Positions 1 to 8,879 of a stretch of DNA of 15,858 nt are shown here, one piece after another (positions within the stretch are counted from its first letter, which is position 1; each line of letters begins with the position of its first letter). This stretch comes from Terana coerulea. Its lineage: Eukaryota; Basidiomycota; Agaricomycetes; Polyporales; Phanerochaetaceae. Location of the stretch: positions 1 through 15,858 of the forward strand of contig JAKOGH010000318.1 in NCBI GenBank assembly GCA_024811115.1, written 5' to 3'. The notes below the pieces were generated by a model, which worked only from the letters and a program-made list of their open reading frames with translations, did not search any database and was not told the origin of the DNA. The translations under genes and the position numbers were made by a program.

Positions 1-384
1 CCAGGATGGTGCCTTCATCACCGACAACATTTCCTTCTACGGCGACGCCAAGACTGGCGTTGAACTGACTGCTGAAGCAGACTGGAAGCGCCGTGGTCTC
101 TACATTGGCCCTCAGGTGCGCATAACTCTCCTCTTTTGAGGTACCCGTACTGACCGGCTTTAATTCAGTTTGACACCCTTGACGTTTCGGTCCAGGAAGA
201 GTTTGAGAAGTTCCTCCAGGAGCGTGGCATCAACGACTCGCTTGCTGTCTTCATTCCTGAATACGCTGAGTACAAGGAACAGAAGGTACGAGGATTGTCT
301 CACTTCTCACAAATCGTTCTCTGACAGCGGCTTTAGGAGTACGTCGGTTGGCTGAAGAACGTCAAGAAGTTCATCGAGGCTTAA
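1..384 (+). CDS. MAM33: MAM33/p32 family mitochondrial acidic matrix protein, C-terminal part (gene cut by window start)
   Basis: Three exons read in one frame: 2-115, 169-285 and 337-384 (stop TAA 382-384). The two introns, 116-168 (53 bp) and 286-336 (51 bp), have GT...AG ends and CTGAC-like branch sites. The 93 visible residues match the C-terminal half of the MAM33/p32 (C1QBP) fold: a strand region with ITDNISFYGD, then RRGLYIGPQFDTLD, then the closing helices with FEKFLQERGI, LAVFIPEYAEYKEQKEY and GWLKNVKKFIEA at the very end, as in fungal homologues. Members are acidic trimeric proteins of the mitochondrial matrix, linked to respiratory gene expression and mitoribosome assembly. The N-terminus, including any transit peptide, lies upstream of the window. 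In the second intron an earlier AG at 325-326 would break the frame, so the AG at 335-336 is chosen. The exons are intact and look functional. Confidence 0.88.
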
Positions 385-901
385 ACGCTTTCTTTGGTGC
401 TCTTCTTCCTCTGTCACGTCACTCAAAACTTAGTGTACCTCTCCGCATACTTGTGCTACCTAATTGCTTTCCGATGATACACCTGCTTCTCCCTGCTCAC
501 ACATTACCATACGGCTGCTTACCTCATCCCTGCCACACGGAAACTAAGCATCCGTCTCATGCTCACATCGTACTCACATCCTCCGAGAATTCATCTGTCT
601 CTCATGTGTGTGCTGACATAGCGTCTTCTCACGAGCCCGTCCGACTCCGCTGAGCTGTTCGTCAGCGTCTCGGCCCTTTCGTGCGCGCTTCGCACTCGGA
701 CACGTCGCAGAAGCGCCAAGATTAGAGCTCTTCCACGTTCGATCACATTCTCGTTCATTCTCCACGGGCCTCAACGCAGCTCGGAATGACAAGCTCTTGC
801 TAAGAACCTTCGGATGACAAGTCCTGTACTCTCTGCTGGGCTTGCACCGGAATGGCGTGCCTGCGCCGACGTGGCGAGCTTGGTTGCAGCTGCGGCCGCG
901 G
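385..901. other. Intergenic: MAM33 3' UTR and upstream region of the next gene
   Basis: About 520 bp follow the MAM33 stop. The sequence is pyrimidine-rich at first (likely 3' UTR) and GC-rich from about 640. Short open frames on both strands have no protein-like composition. I see no clear AATAAA signal and no RNA gene. Confidence 0.5.
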
Positions 902-907
902 TATAAG
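902..907 (+). promoter_or_regulatory. TATA box of the 1034-1767 gene
   Basis: TATAAG lies 132 bp upstream of the ATG at 1034. It is followed by a pyrimidine-rich stretch (about 929-985) of the kind common at fungal transcription starts. There is no ATG between the box and 1034, which supports 1034 as the start codon. The position fits a core promoter, but the transcription start itself is inferred. Confidence 0.55.
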
Positions 908-1033
908 AACTGACTGGATCTGCCGTGCTATTCTCCCCAAGCCGAAGTCGTCAGTCACCTCAAGTCCCCCTCTGTTACCCTCTAGCATACGCCACATTCA
1001 CCACCGGGCACTTGAAACTTGACCATCTTCGCA

Positions 1034-1767
1034 ATGTCGAGCCCCATCGCCATCCCCCGCGCTACGACCGCTGTTGCCGTCTCTTCGTCTCCCTCGTCGG
1101 CTGGGTTGTATGTTCCCGTGCACAAGCGCAGGGACGCGAGTGTCTCTCCGTCCACCTCGAGATCATCTTCTCCCACGCCCTCGACGGGGTCGTCATGGCG
1201 CAAGCACGAACCCTCCAAGGACGCTTCTGCGGTGTTCCGCAACAAGCACAGAAAGACCCCTTCGAATGTATCCATGAGTAAGTCTCTTGTGTTGTCTCCC
1301 ACCAGAGATCCCAGCAGCTGACCATCTACTTCTTAGAATCACTGAATGATACCCATATACCCCAACACACAACGATACCCAAACGCATCGCACTCCCATT
1401 CACTTACACCGCATCCGACCTTCTCGCCCTCTCATCTTCCGCATCGCCGCTTTCGCCCGAGAAGCTCGACAGCCTGCGCAGCCTCGCAGCATTCACCGCC
1501 CCCTCTCCAGCCTCCGAAGCCGAACCCAAGTCCGCTGCGGCGTCGAGACGCAGGCGCACCGGCCGCAAAGGCAAGAAGCCCCTCGTGACACAGCAGCTGC
1601 CGATAGTTGTGGTGCAGACTGCGGAGGTCGAGACGCGCAGGAGGAGGCAGGGGCATGGAACTTGGGGATGGCAGTCGCATGCGACGCTTGACGCTTTGAA
1701 GAGCCACCAGCAGGATTTGGAGGCGTCGTGGAGGCATGGGCCGACCGTTGTCAGTGTCGCGATTTAG
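1034..1767 (+). CDS. Uncharacterised Ser-rich basic protein (224 aa, two exons)
   Basis: Exon 1 (1034-1277) and exon 2 (1337-1767, stop TAG 1765-1767) are joined by a 59-bp phase-1 intron (1278-1336) with a consensus GTAAGT donor and a CTTAG acceptor. Both flanking frames stay open exactly up to the splice sites. The predicted protein has 224 residues. Residues 1-55 are Ser/Pro/Thr-rich and look disordered, with the short motif GLYVPVHKR. A middle segment holds LPFTYTASDLLALSSS, next to an Ala/Ser linker. Then comes a basic patch (SRRRRTGRKGKK) that could be a nuclear localisation signal. The C-terminal 55 residues contain a hydrophobic strand (LPIVVVQTAEV), a GTWGW motif and a helix-like tail. 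I do not recognise a named family; it resembles the many basidiomycete-specific hypothetical proteins. No membrane segment or signal peptide is visible. ATG 1034 is the first ATG after the TATA box and has G at -3. Confidence 0.72.
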
Positions 1768-2940
1768 GGCATGGCTGGCAGGTCGACGGCATTGCGAGAA
1801 GAGAACCGATATTACCCGGAAAACTACACTTTTACCATTATAATCACCGCTCTGCAACGGACATGTAATACATACACTTAGAATTTCATAACAGCTCACG
1901 ATCAACGTTTAGCAACGTTCTCGGGTCCAGTGCAATTTGCGGTCACGGTGCACCTGGAAACTCGGCAGAAATGTGCACTGTTCAAGCTATATGCGCACAC
2001 TGCGGACCCCATCCTCATGATTCTGCGACTAAGACGCCGGTCGACGGACGCTTGACCGGCGCTGTCGAGCCCTTTGTGGCGTTCCGGTCGACGGGAGCGG
2101 GCCATGGGCGGATCGGAGGCGGAGTTGATGGCGCATCAAAGCTCGGAATCACCCGTGCAGTTTGCTACGTTCGTAATTTTCACCGCGACGGGCTCACACA
2201 CCTCCTCTCTTGCACACCGTAGCATGCCGGGAGCTACACCAGCCTATATTGTGAAATGGCTAGATCCATGCACTATGACAAACCTCTGTGCTTGTCAAAC
2301 ATGACTGGTGACTGGCTGTCCAGTGCTCGGGCAGCCCTGGTAACGCATCTTTCAAGCCACGTACAAAGTTGTCCGATACCGCGGATGCTCAAGCCGAACA
2401 GACGTGAAACCCCCAGCGTTGTGATAGAACACACCTCATCCTAGTTGAAGTTACACCCCAAGTTCTTCCACCCCTTTTTCCATCCGCCTTACAGTAGCTC
2501 ATCCAAGTCTTCTCGTGGTACTCCATGAAGCCTCAGTCGCCTCAACACCGCCTTATGAAGTAGACAACAACGGCGGTGACGATGTCATCGATTTTCCTGG
2601 ACATCGTGCCCGTGTGGAACCCACCTCGTTAGTCTGGTGGTCCCGCCATCGGTGCATGCGTCTTGGACCGGCGATGACATGGAAGAGCTTCTCCAATTTC
2701 ATGCCAGTATCATCGTGGGCGGCGCTTCTCTCACTTGTCATTGCCTGCGTCCCGCCACTACAGCATGCGCTCGACGTCCACGTCAAGCCGATCCGCGGAG
2801 TGCTGAACCAGGCCGGCAACTACCCATCCCACTCACCTTCGTCGTTCTCGATGCATACTTCCACAAGCCACCCACCGCGTGTCGGGTCAGATCTCACCCC
2901 GCTTCCATCCAGTTGACATTCTGGGTGCAAGCTAGATGTC
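1768..2940. other. Intergenic stretch with no convincing gene
   Basis: About 1.2 kb of mixed composition. The open frames here (for example 1971-2222 and 2515-2990 on plus, 1902-2105 on minus) overlap one another in several frames. They show no recognisable motifs and no consistent splice structure. The first part (to about 1900) is AT-rich and probably holds the 3' UTR of the preceding gene. I see no RNA gene or clear repeat before 2942. Confidence 0.5.
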
Positions 2941-2941
2941 A

Positions 2942-4011
2942 GCCGGATTTTGCAAAGTTCAGATTTCAGCCAGGTGCCCTACTGGCGTAAATCTAGCAGC
3001 TTAGATTGCAGCCAGGTTCCATTTTGCTGACATGGTACTGAACGCCGCTACAGCCTGAGCTCAGTTTAGGGCCGGCGTCGGAGTGTGAAACGCGTGGACT
3101 TGTGCGCGCGAAGAGTATTGCTTTTGGACGCGTCTCTTTTCTTTACCACAATGACCGCCCGCTAACCCCTCGCCATGTTGACAAGCATAAGCTGAGTACG
3201 CTATATTTATATATCATGCTTTCAGCTCGCTGATGCTGTAGATATATTGACCGGTGTGAGAGTGGCAGACTGGCCAAACTTGGTGTGTGTTCAGTCCTTC
3301 CCAGTTACAGAACACTGACTATATGCGCAGCTCTGCGCCTTTATACTGAGTATTCAGCACAGTACTGCCTCCCTCAAAGCTCCGATTCTCGTGTTGACGG
3401 CTAATACTGAGAGTGAAGGGTCATGGGTTCGAGGGTGGCTGGGATTGCCGTACCCTTCGGTATGTGCATCTAATTCTTCTCGGCATATGCCATATGCCTG
3501 CTGCAGCACTGATGTGTCCCATAGACCAAAATAATACAACACCACTCCGCAGATCTGTCAAACATTCAATGTTGGTATGTCCAGTCTCAGTCCTTGTATG
3601 CGCTCTTACCTCGCTGGGTGTGCATTTAGGAATAATTCAGTGTTGCAAAACTCCTGTCCAGAGGCCCCGATGAATCCTTGGCTCTAGGGTCAGTTTTCTA
3701 ATGTCTTATTGTTGGTTGGTGCTCCACTGACATCTGTTGTCGCAGAGCCGCTATTGTGATGTATATGTTGGAAGGTTTACTGTGTTTTTGATATAAATAG
3801 CGTTATGTAGAGTTTCCGTTCGCTTAGATAGTGACCATGTAGCTTACAAATTTAAAAGAATAAAAGCGATTTAATTTGGTATAATTATGGGTACCCCGCA
3901 AGCTGTATATGAGGGGATTGCAGCCACCAGGTAGCCAAGATTTCAGCCGGTTGTGTAGACAGGCCAAATGCAGTCGACCGCAGGGTGGCTGAAATCCAGG
4001 CGAAATCCGGC
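2942..4011. repeat. Candidate degenerate non-autonomous DNA transposon (end repeats with GATTKCAGCC)
   Basis: The left end has GCCGGATTTTGC (2942-2953) and GATTTCAGCCA (2962-2972). The right end has the same two words inverted, in mirror order: TGGCTGAAATC (3986-3996) and GCGAAATCCGGC (4000-4011). GATTGCAGCCA also occurs in direct orientation at 3004-3014 and 3916-3926, and GATTTCAGCC at 3939-3948. The interior is AT-rich (for example the run of TATATTTATATATC near 3201) and has no coding sequence. Clusters of subterminal repeats at two ends about 1 kb apart are typical of hAT-like or MITE-type elements. I could not find a clean target-site duplication, so the exact borders are unknown. Confidence 0.35.
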
Positions 4012-4268
4012 AAATCAGCCAGATGCCAGCCGGCGCACATCCTTGCGAGCGGGTGGCTGGTGAGTGGTTGGTATCCGGCGGTTTAGCCAACTGTCACCTC
4101 GGTGAAATCAGACCTCAACACGCGGTGACCGGAGCCGAAGGAGAACTCAAGATGCGCTGCCGGCGCACCGCGAGCACGGCAGGAGCGTAAGCACGAGATG
4201 GAGCCAGATATCGCTGGTCGACAGCATACGGGAGATGCTCAAGATACCGCAGCGGTCGAAGAGTCGTA

Positions 4269-5290
4269 TTGAACGCAACCCGTCGGACTAGAAGCGGCCG
4301 GGCCAGAGATGATGGTTCAGTGGTCCTGTCGCGCATGATCATCTCCTCGCTGCTGTTGCTGCTGTTCTCTGCGCTCTCAACGCAGTTCAGCGTGCAAGAA
4401 GCCTTCGACGAGTACGTATCTAACAGTTGCGATGTAGACATCATGTACTTACTTCCGTTTGTCCGCAGCCCCGTGTTCGTCGTCTCGAATACACTGCTCA
4501 ATGCTTCGCCGCCGGCCCTGACGCTCGCGCAAGTGTGTCCTCCGATTACCACATGATATAATCTATGTGGTAGCCCTTGTGCTCTGTATGACGCAAGCGG
4601 CCGCGTCGGGCGACGCCTTCGAGTCGTTCATCAGCTGTACCATCTTCTAGCCATACTGCGCTGTCGCGCCATTATTCACCATCATCCTCGTTGTCGTCGG
4701 ACCTGTTCTATCTAAGCTCTAGGCTCGTCTCGCGAACGTGTTCTGGTCACGTTCTCCTCCGCACATATCTCCCTCATACATCTGCTCTGCTGTGTTTCTT
4801 GTCGTCTTGTGTTTTCATTTCGTCAACGGTCGTGCGTTCAGTCTCACGTATATAGTAATACATGCACTGGTTATACAGATTGTTGTAATACCCGTCACAG
4901 TCGAGGGTGTGCATGTGCGACCTCATCGGGTCATTCCAACGCTGGAAAGGGCACATCTATATCCGGGCTGGTGATGCCCACCGGCCATAGGTCCAGTATG
5001 ACCGTTCGAGAGATTACCCGCAGGGAATCTGTGCAACCCTGCAGTACATATTCCTGTTCGACAAGCGCATATATGTGGTGCGCTCACTCCGGAACATGGT
5101 TGGAAGACCTTAGCCTGAATCGATCGGAGCGCGCGGGGAAGAGCATGATGGCGCATCAATCCTCACTCGGCAAACCCTGCGCATATGTCCCGAGCCCCTT
5201 AGGCGCTCGCAGGCTCGACTCGACGACAATGTGCCCAGTGTGGCCACGGTCCGGTTTGGTCCGGTGTCTGGCCTATGTCAGGAAAACTCG
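4269..5290 (+). pseudogene. Relic of a multipass membrane protein gene
   Basis: Several protein-like blocks follow each other on the plus strand but no intact frame joins them. Block A (4269-4552) has a hydrophobic helix (MIISSLLLLLFSALS at about 4335-4380). A plausible 57-bp intron at 4412-4468 joins EAFD to PVFVVSNTLLNASPPALTLAQ. Block B (4615-4860) reads DAFESFISCTIF, TAG (4648-4650), PYCAVAPLFTIILVVVGPVLSKL, TAG (4720-4722), then LANVFWSR and another hydrophobic stretch (VFLVVLCFHFV). Block C (4919-5290) reads DLIGSFQRWKG, with TAG at 4988-4990, then an aromatic-rich segment (ATLQYIFLFDKRIYVVRSLR) and TAG at 5111-5113. The first TAG stands where TGG (Trp) would fit. Frame changes between A, B and C could be lost introns or indels. 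It resembles a fungal channel or transporter, but I cannot name the family. Confidence 0.45.
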
Positions 5291-5355
5291 AACCTGAACC
5301 AAGTGCTAAGTGGTGAACTTGAACTCAAAACCGAACAGGACCAATTTTGTTTTTG

Positions 5356-5399
5356 TGAACTGGTTCATATAGTCAGGTTTGGGTTCATGAACCAGTTCA
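5356..5399. repeat. Inverted repeat in a GGTTC/GAACC-rich patch
   Basis: TGAACTGGTTCAT (5356-5368) and its exact reverse complement (5387-5399) are separated by 18 bp. A second perfect palindrome, GGTTCATGAACC, sits at 5382-5393. The flanks from 5285 repeat GAACC/GAACT words (CGAACCTGAACC, GAACTTGAACTC). This could be the end of a small DNA element or a simple palindromic repeat. It marks the boundary between the membrane-gene relic and the hAT relic. Confidence 0.55.
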
Positions 5400-5438
5400 A
5401 ACCAGAGAACTGCCAAATTTATAGAAATATATATGTAA

Positions 5439-5695
5439 TTATACTACTAGAATGTACTCTGTGTCATCATCATCCCAAACACCAGCAGCGTGCAAGTCGG
5501 ACTGATCTGAGGCACTGATCAGCTCAGTACAGTATCCATCCTTCAAGATCTGCAGAGCTTCGAAAGTGTTGAGTCGAAGCTTGTTGCGAAGCAGGGTGCC
5601 AGTATCGCCCCACTGCTAGAAAACACGCGTTCTGATGCAATGGATGAGCCTTGTATGGCAAGGTAGTCTCTCGCCATGCGTAAGAGAATTGGATA
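5439..5695 (-). pseudogene. hAT-family transposase, C-terminal dimerisation exon (frameshifted)
   Basis: On the minus strand, from 5695, the frame reads YPILLRMARDYLAIQGSS followed by IASERVFSSSG. This is the hallmark of the hAT C-terminal dimerisation domain (hATC: ARDYLAI...S..SER.FS..G). Around 5600 the frame shifts, and the next frame continues with LLRNKLRLNTFEALQILKDGY, the expected next helix of the same domain. It then has an acidic tail (WDDDDTEY) and a TAA stop at 5439-5441. A CTTAG acceptor just upstream (minus strand, ending at 5696) suggests this was the last exon. I do not see the catalytic DDE core or the BED zinc finger in the following 300 bp, so this is a truncated, inactive copy. 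Confidence 0.75.
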
Positions 5696-6036
5696 CTAAG
5701 ATGCATGGTAGTGTGAAAGTACGGTAAGACATTGGGAATGAGTAAAAACAAACAACTGTGACAGTCATGCAATGCAACACATAATGTGATCTATAACACA
5801 CGTGTATTCTGGAGCTGTGCAATGTGCATGTGTGCCTGTCAGTGATACCTGGCACCAGGTTCTGGTGAACATGAAAATTAGAAAGCCAACTTCGACCCTT
5901 CCCTTATGTCTGGCTTCATGTGTGAGTTGAGCAAAAGCTCTTGCTGTGCTTGTGAGTCCATGAAGCCTTGCTACTCACATGCTTTGTACTTACTAACGCT
6001 CTGGGCATCATGATAGAGACACTGAGGTCCAAACCA
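5696..6036. other. Flank of the hAT relic, nothing recognisable
   Basis: AT-rich sequence with overlapping minus-strand frames that do not resemble transposase or any other protein. It may be eroded intron or upstream exon of the hAT copy. Confidence 0.35.
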
Positions 6037-6343
6037 CATTTTGCACAAGGAAAATTTAAGAGATCTAACATTTTCCCATGTGCAAAATGTTAGTATAGAT
6101 AAGATTAGATATTTTGCTTCACCAAGTAAAAATGCAATAGCACACTCTTCTAGCCCTTTCTCCGCTCTAGCTTGTTGGCTGAACCTATTTGGATTGTGAC
6201 GCAGATGCCCATGCACTCAACCTGAAGAGATAGTGCACCTGGGGCTGAAGGAGCAACAAAATCAAGTTGCAGAGATCACTGTGAGTAACCTTATTTGTAC
6301 TAACATTTTGCATCTGGGAAAATGATAGATCTTTTAAATTTCC
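6037..6343. repeat. Foldback/MITE-like element with hairpin arms
   Basis: Arm A (6049-6095) and arm B (6298-6343) are inverted copies of each other, differing at roughly five positions over about 47 bp, with a 202-bp spacer. Each arm is also an inverted repeat in itself. In arm A, CATTTTGCACAAGGAAAAT (from 6037) pairs with ATTTTCCCATGTGCAAAATG (to 6089) around an AGATCT-containing loop; arm B shows the same pattern more weakly. There is no coding sequence. This structure suits a foldback or miniature inverted-repeat element. I could not identify a target duplication. Confidence 0.6.
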
Positions 6344-6430
6344 CTCAGCGTGAAATAAGGCCAGATCTCCAGCGAGATGAGGAAATGTTGCATGAGCGCT
6401 GCACTATAAGGTTGCTACTGGTATACTCTA

Positions 6431-6435
6431 CCAAG
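6431..6435. repeat. Left target-site duplication of the Ty3 element (CCAAG)
   Basis: CCAAG directly precedes the left LTR and matches CTAAG on the other side with one C/T difference. Five base pairs is the usual duplication for Ty3/gypsy elements. Confidence 0.7.
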
Positions 6436-6858
6436 TGTCATGGAGACAAGCTCGATGCGTAACCAGAGTGGACGGATCATAGCAGATGTAGAATAAATAA
6501 TAGAATACATACGAAGAGGGCGATAAGGGCCAACTCCAAGTAGACCACACAGAACGAGTAGGCTGGTGCCAATACTTGTCCCCAATAACCAAGTTAGCAT
6601 AGACTATGACCTATAGTACATGTATACACACCTTGTCACCAATGACCAAGAGGTCGAGATAAAGAGCAAGGCAAGAGAGCCCAGAGTGCTAAGTATCCGA
6701 AAGCATGAGAAGAATTAAGCCGGCGTTTGGGCGCTAAGCGCGGGGATCATCGGACTGAAGCCCAAGGCTCTGGGGCTGCTACCAAGCCTTGTCTCCATGC
6801 TGGATAAATGCAAGGAAAATGAAAAAATATTACTACTTGTATGTGTCTGTCTGCGACA
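6436..6858 (-). repeat. 3' LTR of the Ty3 element
   Basis: This 423-bp copy aligns along its whole length with 12827-13244. Its plus-strand ends are TGTCATGG...CTGCGACA, giving the TGTC/GACA inverted termini expected of an LTR. By eye roughly one position in eight differs from the other LTR, mostly A/G and C/T changes. It contains a GCGCTAAGCGC hairpin near 6731. Confidence 0.9.
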
Positions 6859-6869
6859 TTACCCTTGCT
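6859..6869 (-). promoter_or_regulatory. Polypurine tract next to the 3' LTR
   Basis: On the minus strand AGCAAGGGTAA abuts the LTR terminus TGTC. A G-rich purine run ending in GGGTAA immediately before TGT is the typical plus-strand priming site of fungal chromoviruses. It fixes the inner border of this LTR. The end of the pol frame overlaps it. Confidence 0.65.
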
Positions 6870-7012
6870 AAAGTCCATTGTCCTCAATGGACCGAGTGCC
6901 TCGAATCTCCCTTCCTCCCATTCAAACTCTGGTGACACAGTGTTGATGAAGTTTTGTAGTGGTTGCCACAGCAGAGATGCAAACATGGCAGCGTTGATGC
7001 ACCAGGCCACAT

Positions 7013-7178
7013 TGGAATATGACTCATGGAACTTTTTGATGGCTTCTGGGGCATTCTCAAGGTTCTTTGCCGGTTCCCAGGAGTTTGAACCAAAGCTGTA
7101 GCCCTTCCATTTGATGAGGTATTGGAATTGCCATTGGAAGACTTTGCTGTCAAGGATTTCCTCCACCTCGTACTCCAC
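7013..7178 (-). pseudogene. pol C-terminal chromodomain
   Basis: The minus-strand frame from 7178 reads YEVEEILDSK, then FQYLIKWKGY, SWEPAKNLENAPEAIKKFH. This is a canonical chromodomain with the aromatic positions Y (first block), W (KWKGY) and W (SWEP) in place. In chromoviruses this domain follows integrase and steers integration, often to heterochromatin. The frame continues through the polypurine tract into the LTR. This stretch is itself open, but upstream pol is broken. Confidence 0.85.
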
Positions 7179-7432
7179 CTCCTCTCCAACTGTGACTGGG
7201 GCTGGGGGTGGTGGTAGGACTCCATTGACTTCATTACCCTTCCAAGGTGAGAGTTAGTTGACATGGAATACATTGTGGATTTTCAATGCTATTGGTAATT
7301 TGAGCTTGTAGTCCCAATTGCCTACTCTCTCCAGGATCTTGTAGGGTCCAAGCTGCCTAGGTCCCAGCTTGCAAGAGGCTTGGTGTACCTGCACATTGCA
7401 GCTATCCAGCTAGACTTTATCTCCAACATCAT
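7179..7432 (-). pseudogene. Integrase C-terminal region (GPY/F module)
   Basis: The minus-strand frame reads DVGDKV, TAG (where Trp is expected in DKVWLD), then a segment with LGPYKILERVG, DYKLKLP and IHNVFHVN, a further stop, then LSPWKGNEVNG and a Pro-rich linker leading into the chromodomain. GPYKI...VG...Y.L.LP is the GPY/F module that follows the DDE core in Ty3/gypsy integrases. It is separated from the core by the 7440-7738 insertion. Confidence 0.8.
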
Positions 7433-7439
7433 GTAGAAG

Positions 7440-7738
7440 TGCAGTGCATACAGCGGCATACACTCCTACCCCAAGCCTAGAGGAAGCTAGGATGGTTACT
7501 CACCTGTAAGCTGGTTGGTATATACGTGAGTGGGTTGAGAATTGAAAGAGTCTTATTATGTATGGCGCAGAGAGCTGCCTTATATACAATACAGGGTGGC
7601 TGTACTACAAACAGACACAAATAGATACCAGGACAATAGACAATAAAGATCGTCATGGTGGAATCTGGTTGAACAATAGAGAAGATGTGAGCAGAGCGCT
7701 TACAGCATCTATCTGACTCAACACGTCAAACACTCTAG
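7440..7738 (-). mobile_element. LTR-like insertion inside the integrase gene
   Basis: The integrase frame is interrupted here. GTAGAAG occurs at 7433-7439 and at 7739-7745, and removing the intervening 299 bp plus one copy restores one continuous frame. On the minus strand the insert begins near TGTTTGACGTGTTGAGTC (from 7732). It has TATATAAG at 7586-7579 and reaches CAGCTTACA at about 7505, followed by about 65 bp more. A TGTT...TACA body of 219-228 bp with a TATA box about 80 bp from its end looks like a small LTR, perhaps Copia type. The outer borders at the GTAGAAG repeats do not show TG...CA ends, so it may be a truncated copy (LTR plus some internal sequence). Confidence 0.55.
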
Positions 7739-7745
7739 GTAGAAG

Positions 7746-8660
7746 AGCACCAGCAGACATCTCTTTCTTTATAGTTTGAAAAGCTGCTTTTGCATCCTTA
7801 CGTGTCTGGGCCAGTAGTTTTGCTCAAGAGTCTGCCACTGGTACATTGCTGCATCCTTCTACCTGGGATTGTGAAGTTTGGTTGGTAGCTGTATAGCACT
7901 TTAAATGGCGATTGGCAATGAGCTCAGTGTACTCTGGAGTTGAGCGCAAACTCCACGACTGGTATAAGCTGAGCCCAGTCATCTTGTCACTGCAAGGTAA
8001 ATAGCCAGAGGTACTGCTCAATCTCCTGGTTGATGCGCTCTGTTTGCCCATTCGCCTGAGAGTGATAAGCTGTTGTAAGCTGGCTGTTGATCTCTAGCCT
8101 CTTGTACAGTGCTGTGATGACTTTGGCTGCAAATTGTGGTCTCTAGTCTGTTATGATCCTTCATGGTAATCTGTGAAGTCTAAAGAGCTCTCGTTCCAAA
8201 AGTGATGCGATTCCCTCTACTGTCACTGAATTGTTTGGTGAGCACGAAGTGTCCCTGCTTAGTGTACAGGTTGACAATTGTTAAGATGGCATTGTAGAGC
8301 TGTCCATCCAGGCTCTTTGATGGAGAGAGTCCAGTTACTAAGTCTGCTCTCACGATTTGCGATGGTTCTTCTGGGACTGCTATTGAAAGTGGGTCTACTC
8401 GTGGGTGGGATGCAGGCTTGAATCACTGGCATTGCTTGCATTCTTTCACATACTGGTCGACAAAGCTCGCATCAGCGGCTACCAGTAGTGCCGGCTAACC
8501 AGTTCGTAAGTTCCATCTTGTTCTGGATGTCCTGCTGTCCTTCCATTGTGACATTCTGCTAATATCCTCCTCCTTATCTCTATGTTGTCTGGCACATATA
8601 GCTTCTTTTGGTAATACACTAATCCATCCACCTCCTCCTATTTCTTTGTTCTATTGAGTA
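7746..8660 (-). pseudogene. Integrase zinc-binding and DDE core region
   Basis: Reading leftward on the minus strand: EVDGLVYYQKKLYVPDN, an HHCC-type zinc module (AECHN, AGHPE, then ECKQC), then the RNase H-like core. The three catalytic residues survive: Asp 8343-8345 (ADLVTGL), Asp 8146-8148 (IITD) and Glu 8038-8040 (GQTERIN). The spacing from the second Asp to the Glu fits D,D35E. Later blocks are INQEIEQYL, DDWAQLIPVVEFALNS, PFKVLY and DAKAAFQTIKKEM. Stops interrupt it at W/R/Q positions (for example YWW to YW-stop near 8485) and there are short frame changes. It catalysed cDNA insertion in the ancestral element and is not functional now. Confidence 0.85.
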
Positions 8661-8879
8661 GTCATCGCGCACTCTTCTTCTTCAATCCCTTCAGTGCCTC
8701 TACTACTATTGCTTTTCTCTGCCCTGCCTTTCTAATCTCTTCCTCTACTGAGTTTCCTTCTATCATGACTCCTTCCATTGTACTTAGTATGATAGCAGTG
8801 TTGATGGTTTGTGGGTGCCTTAGGACTAACACTACTTATTCTCGATTGTCTTTGGCATCTGGGACTTCTGACAAAGCGC

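Noticed and set aside
1432..1905. 157-codon minus-strand open frame
   Set aside because: It lies antisense to exon 2 of the 1034-1767 gene, whose splice sites and frame are coherent.
3395..3455. tRNA-like segment with GGGTTCGAGGG and a CTAATAC loop
   Set aside because: The T-arm does not pair (CATGG against GGTGG), no acceptor stem or D-arm can be drawn, and the surroundings are repeat-like.
4115..4552. 145-codon minus-strand open frame
   Set aside because: It is antisense to the hydrophobic membrane-gene block and has no recognisable features.
2132..5158. Shared 13-mer GATGGCGCATCAA at about 2129 and 5147 as a sign of duplicated exons
   Set aside because: A 13-bp match is expected by chance in a window of this length, and flanking similarity is weak.
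4809..5297. 162-codon plus-strand open frame, the longest on its strand
   Set aside because: Cys/Ser-rich composition without motifs. A different frame through the same DNA is clearly more protein-like despite two TAG codons, so this frame is a shadow.
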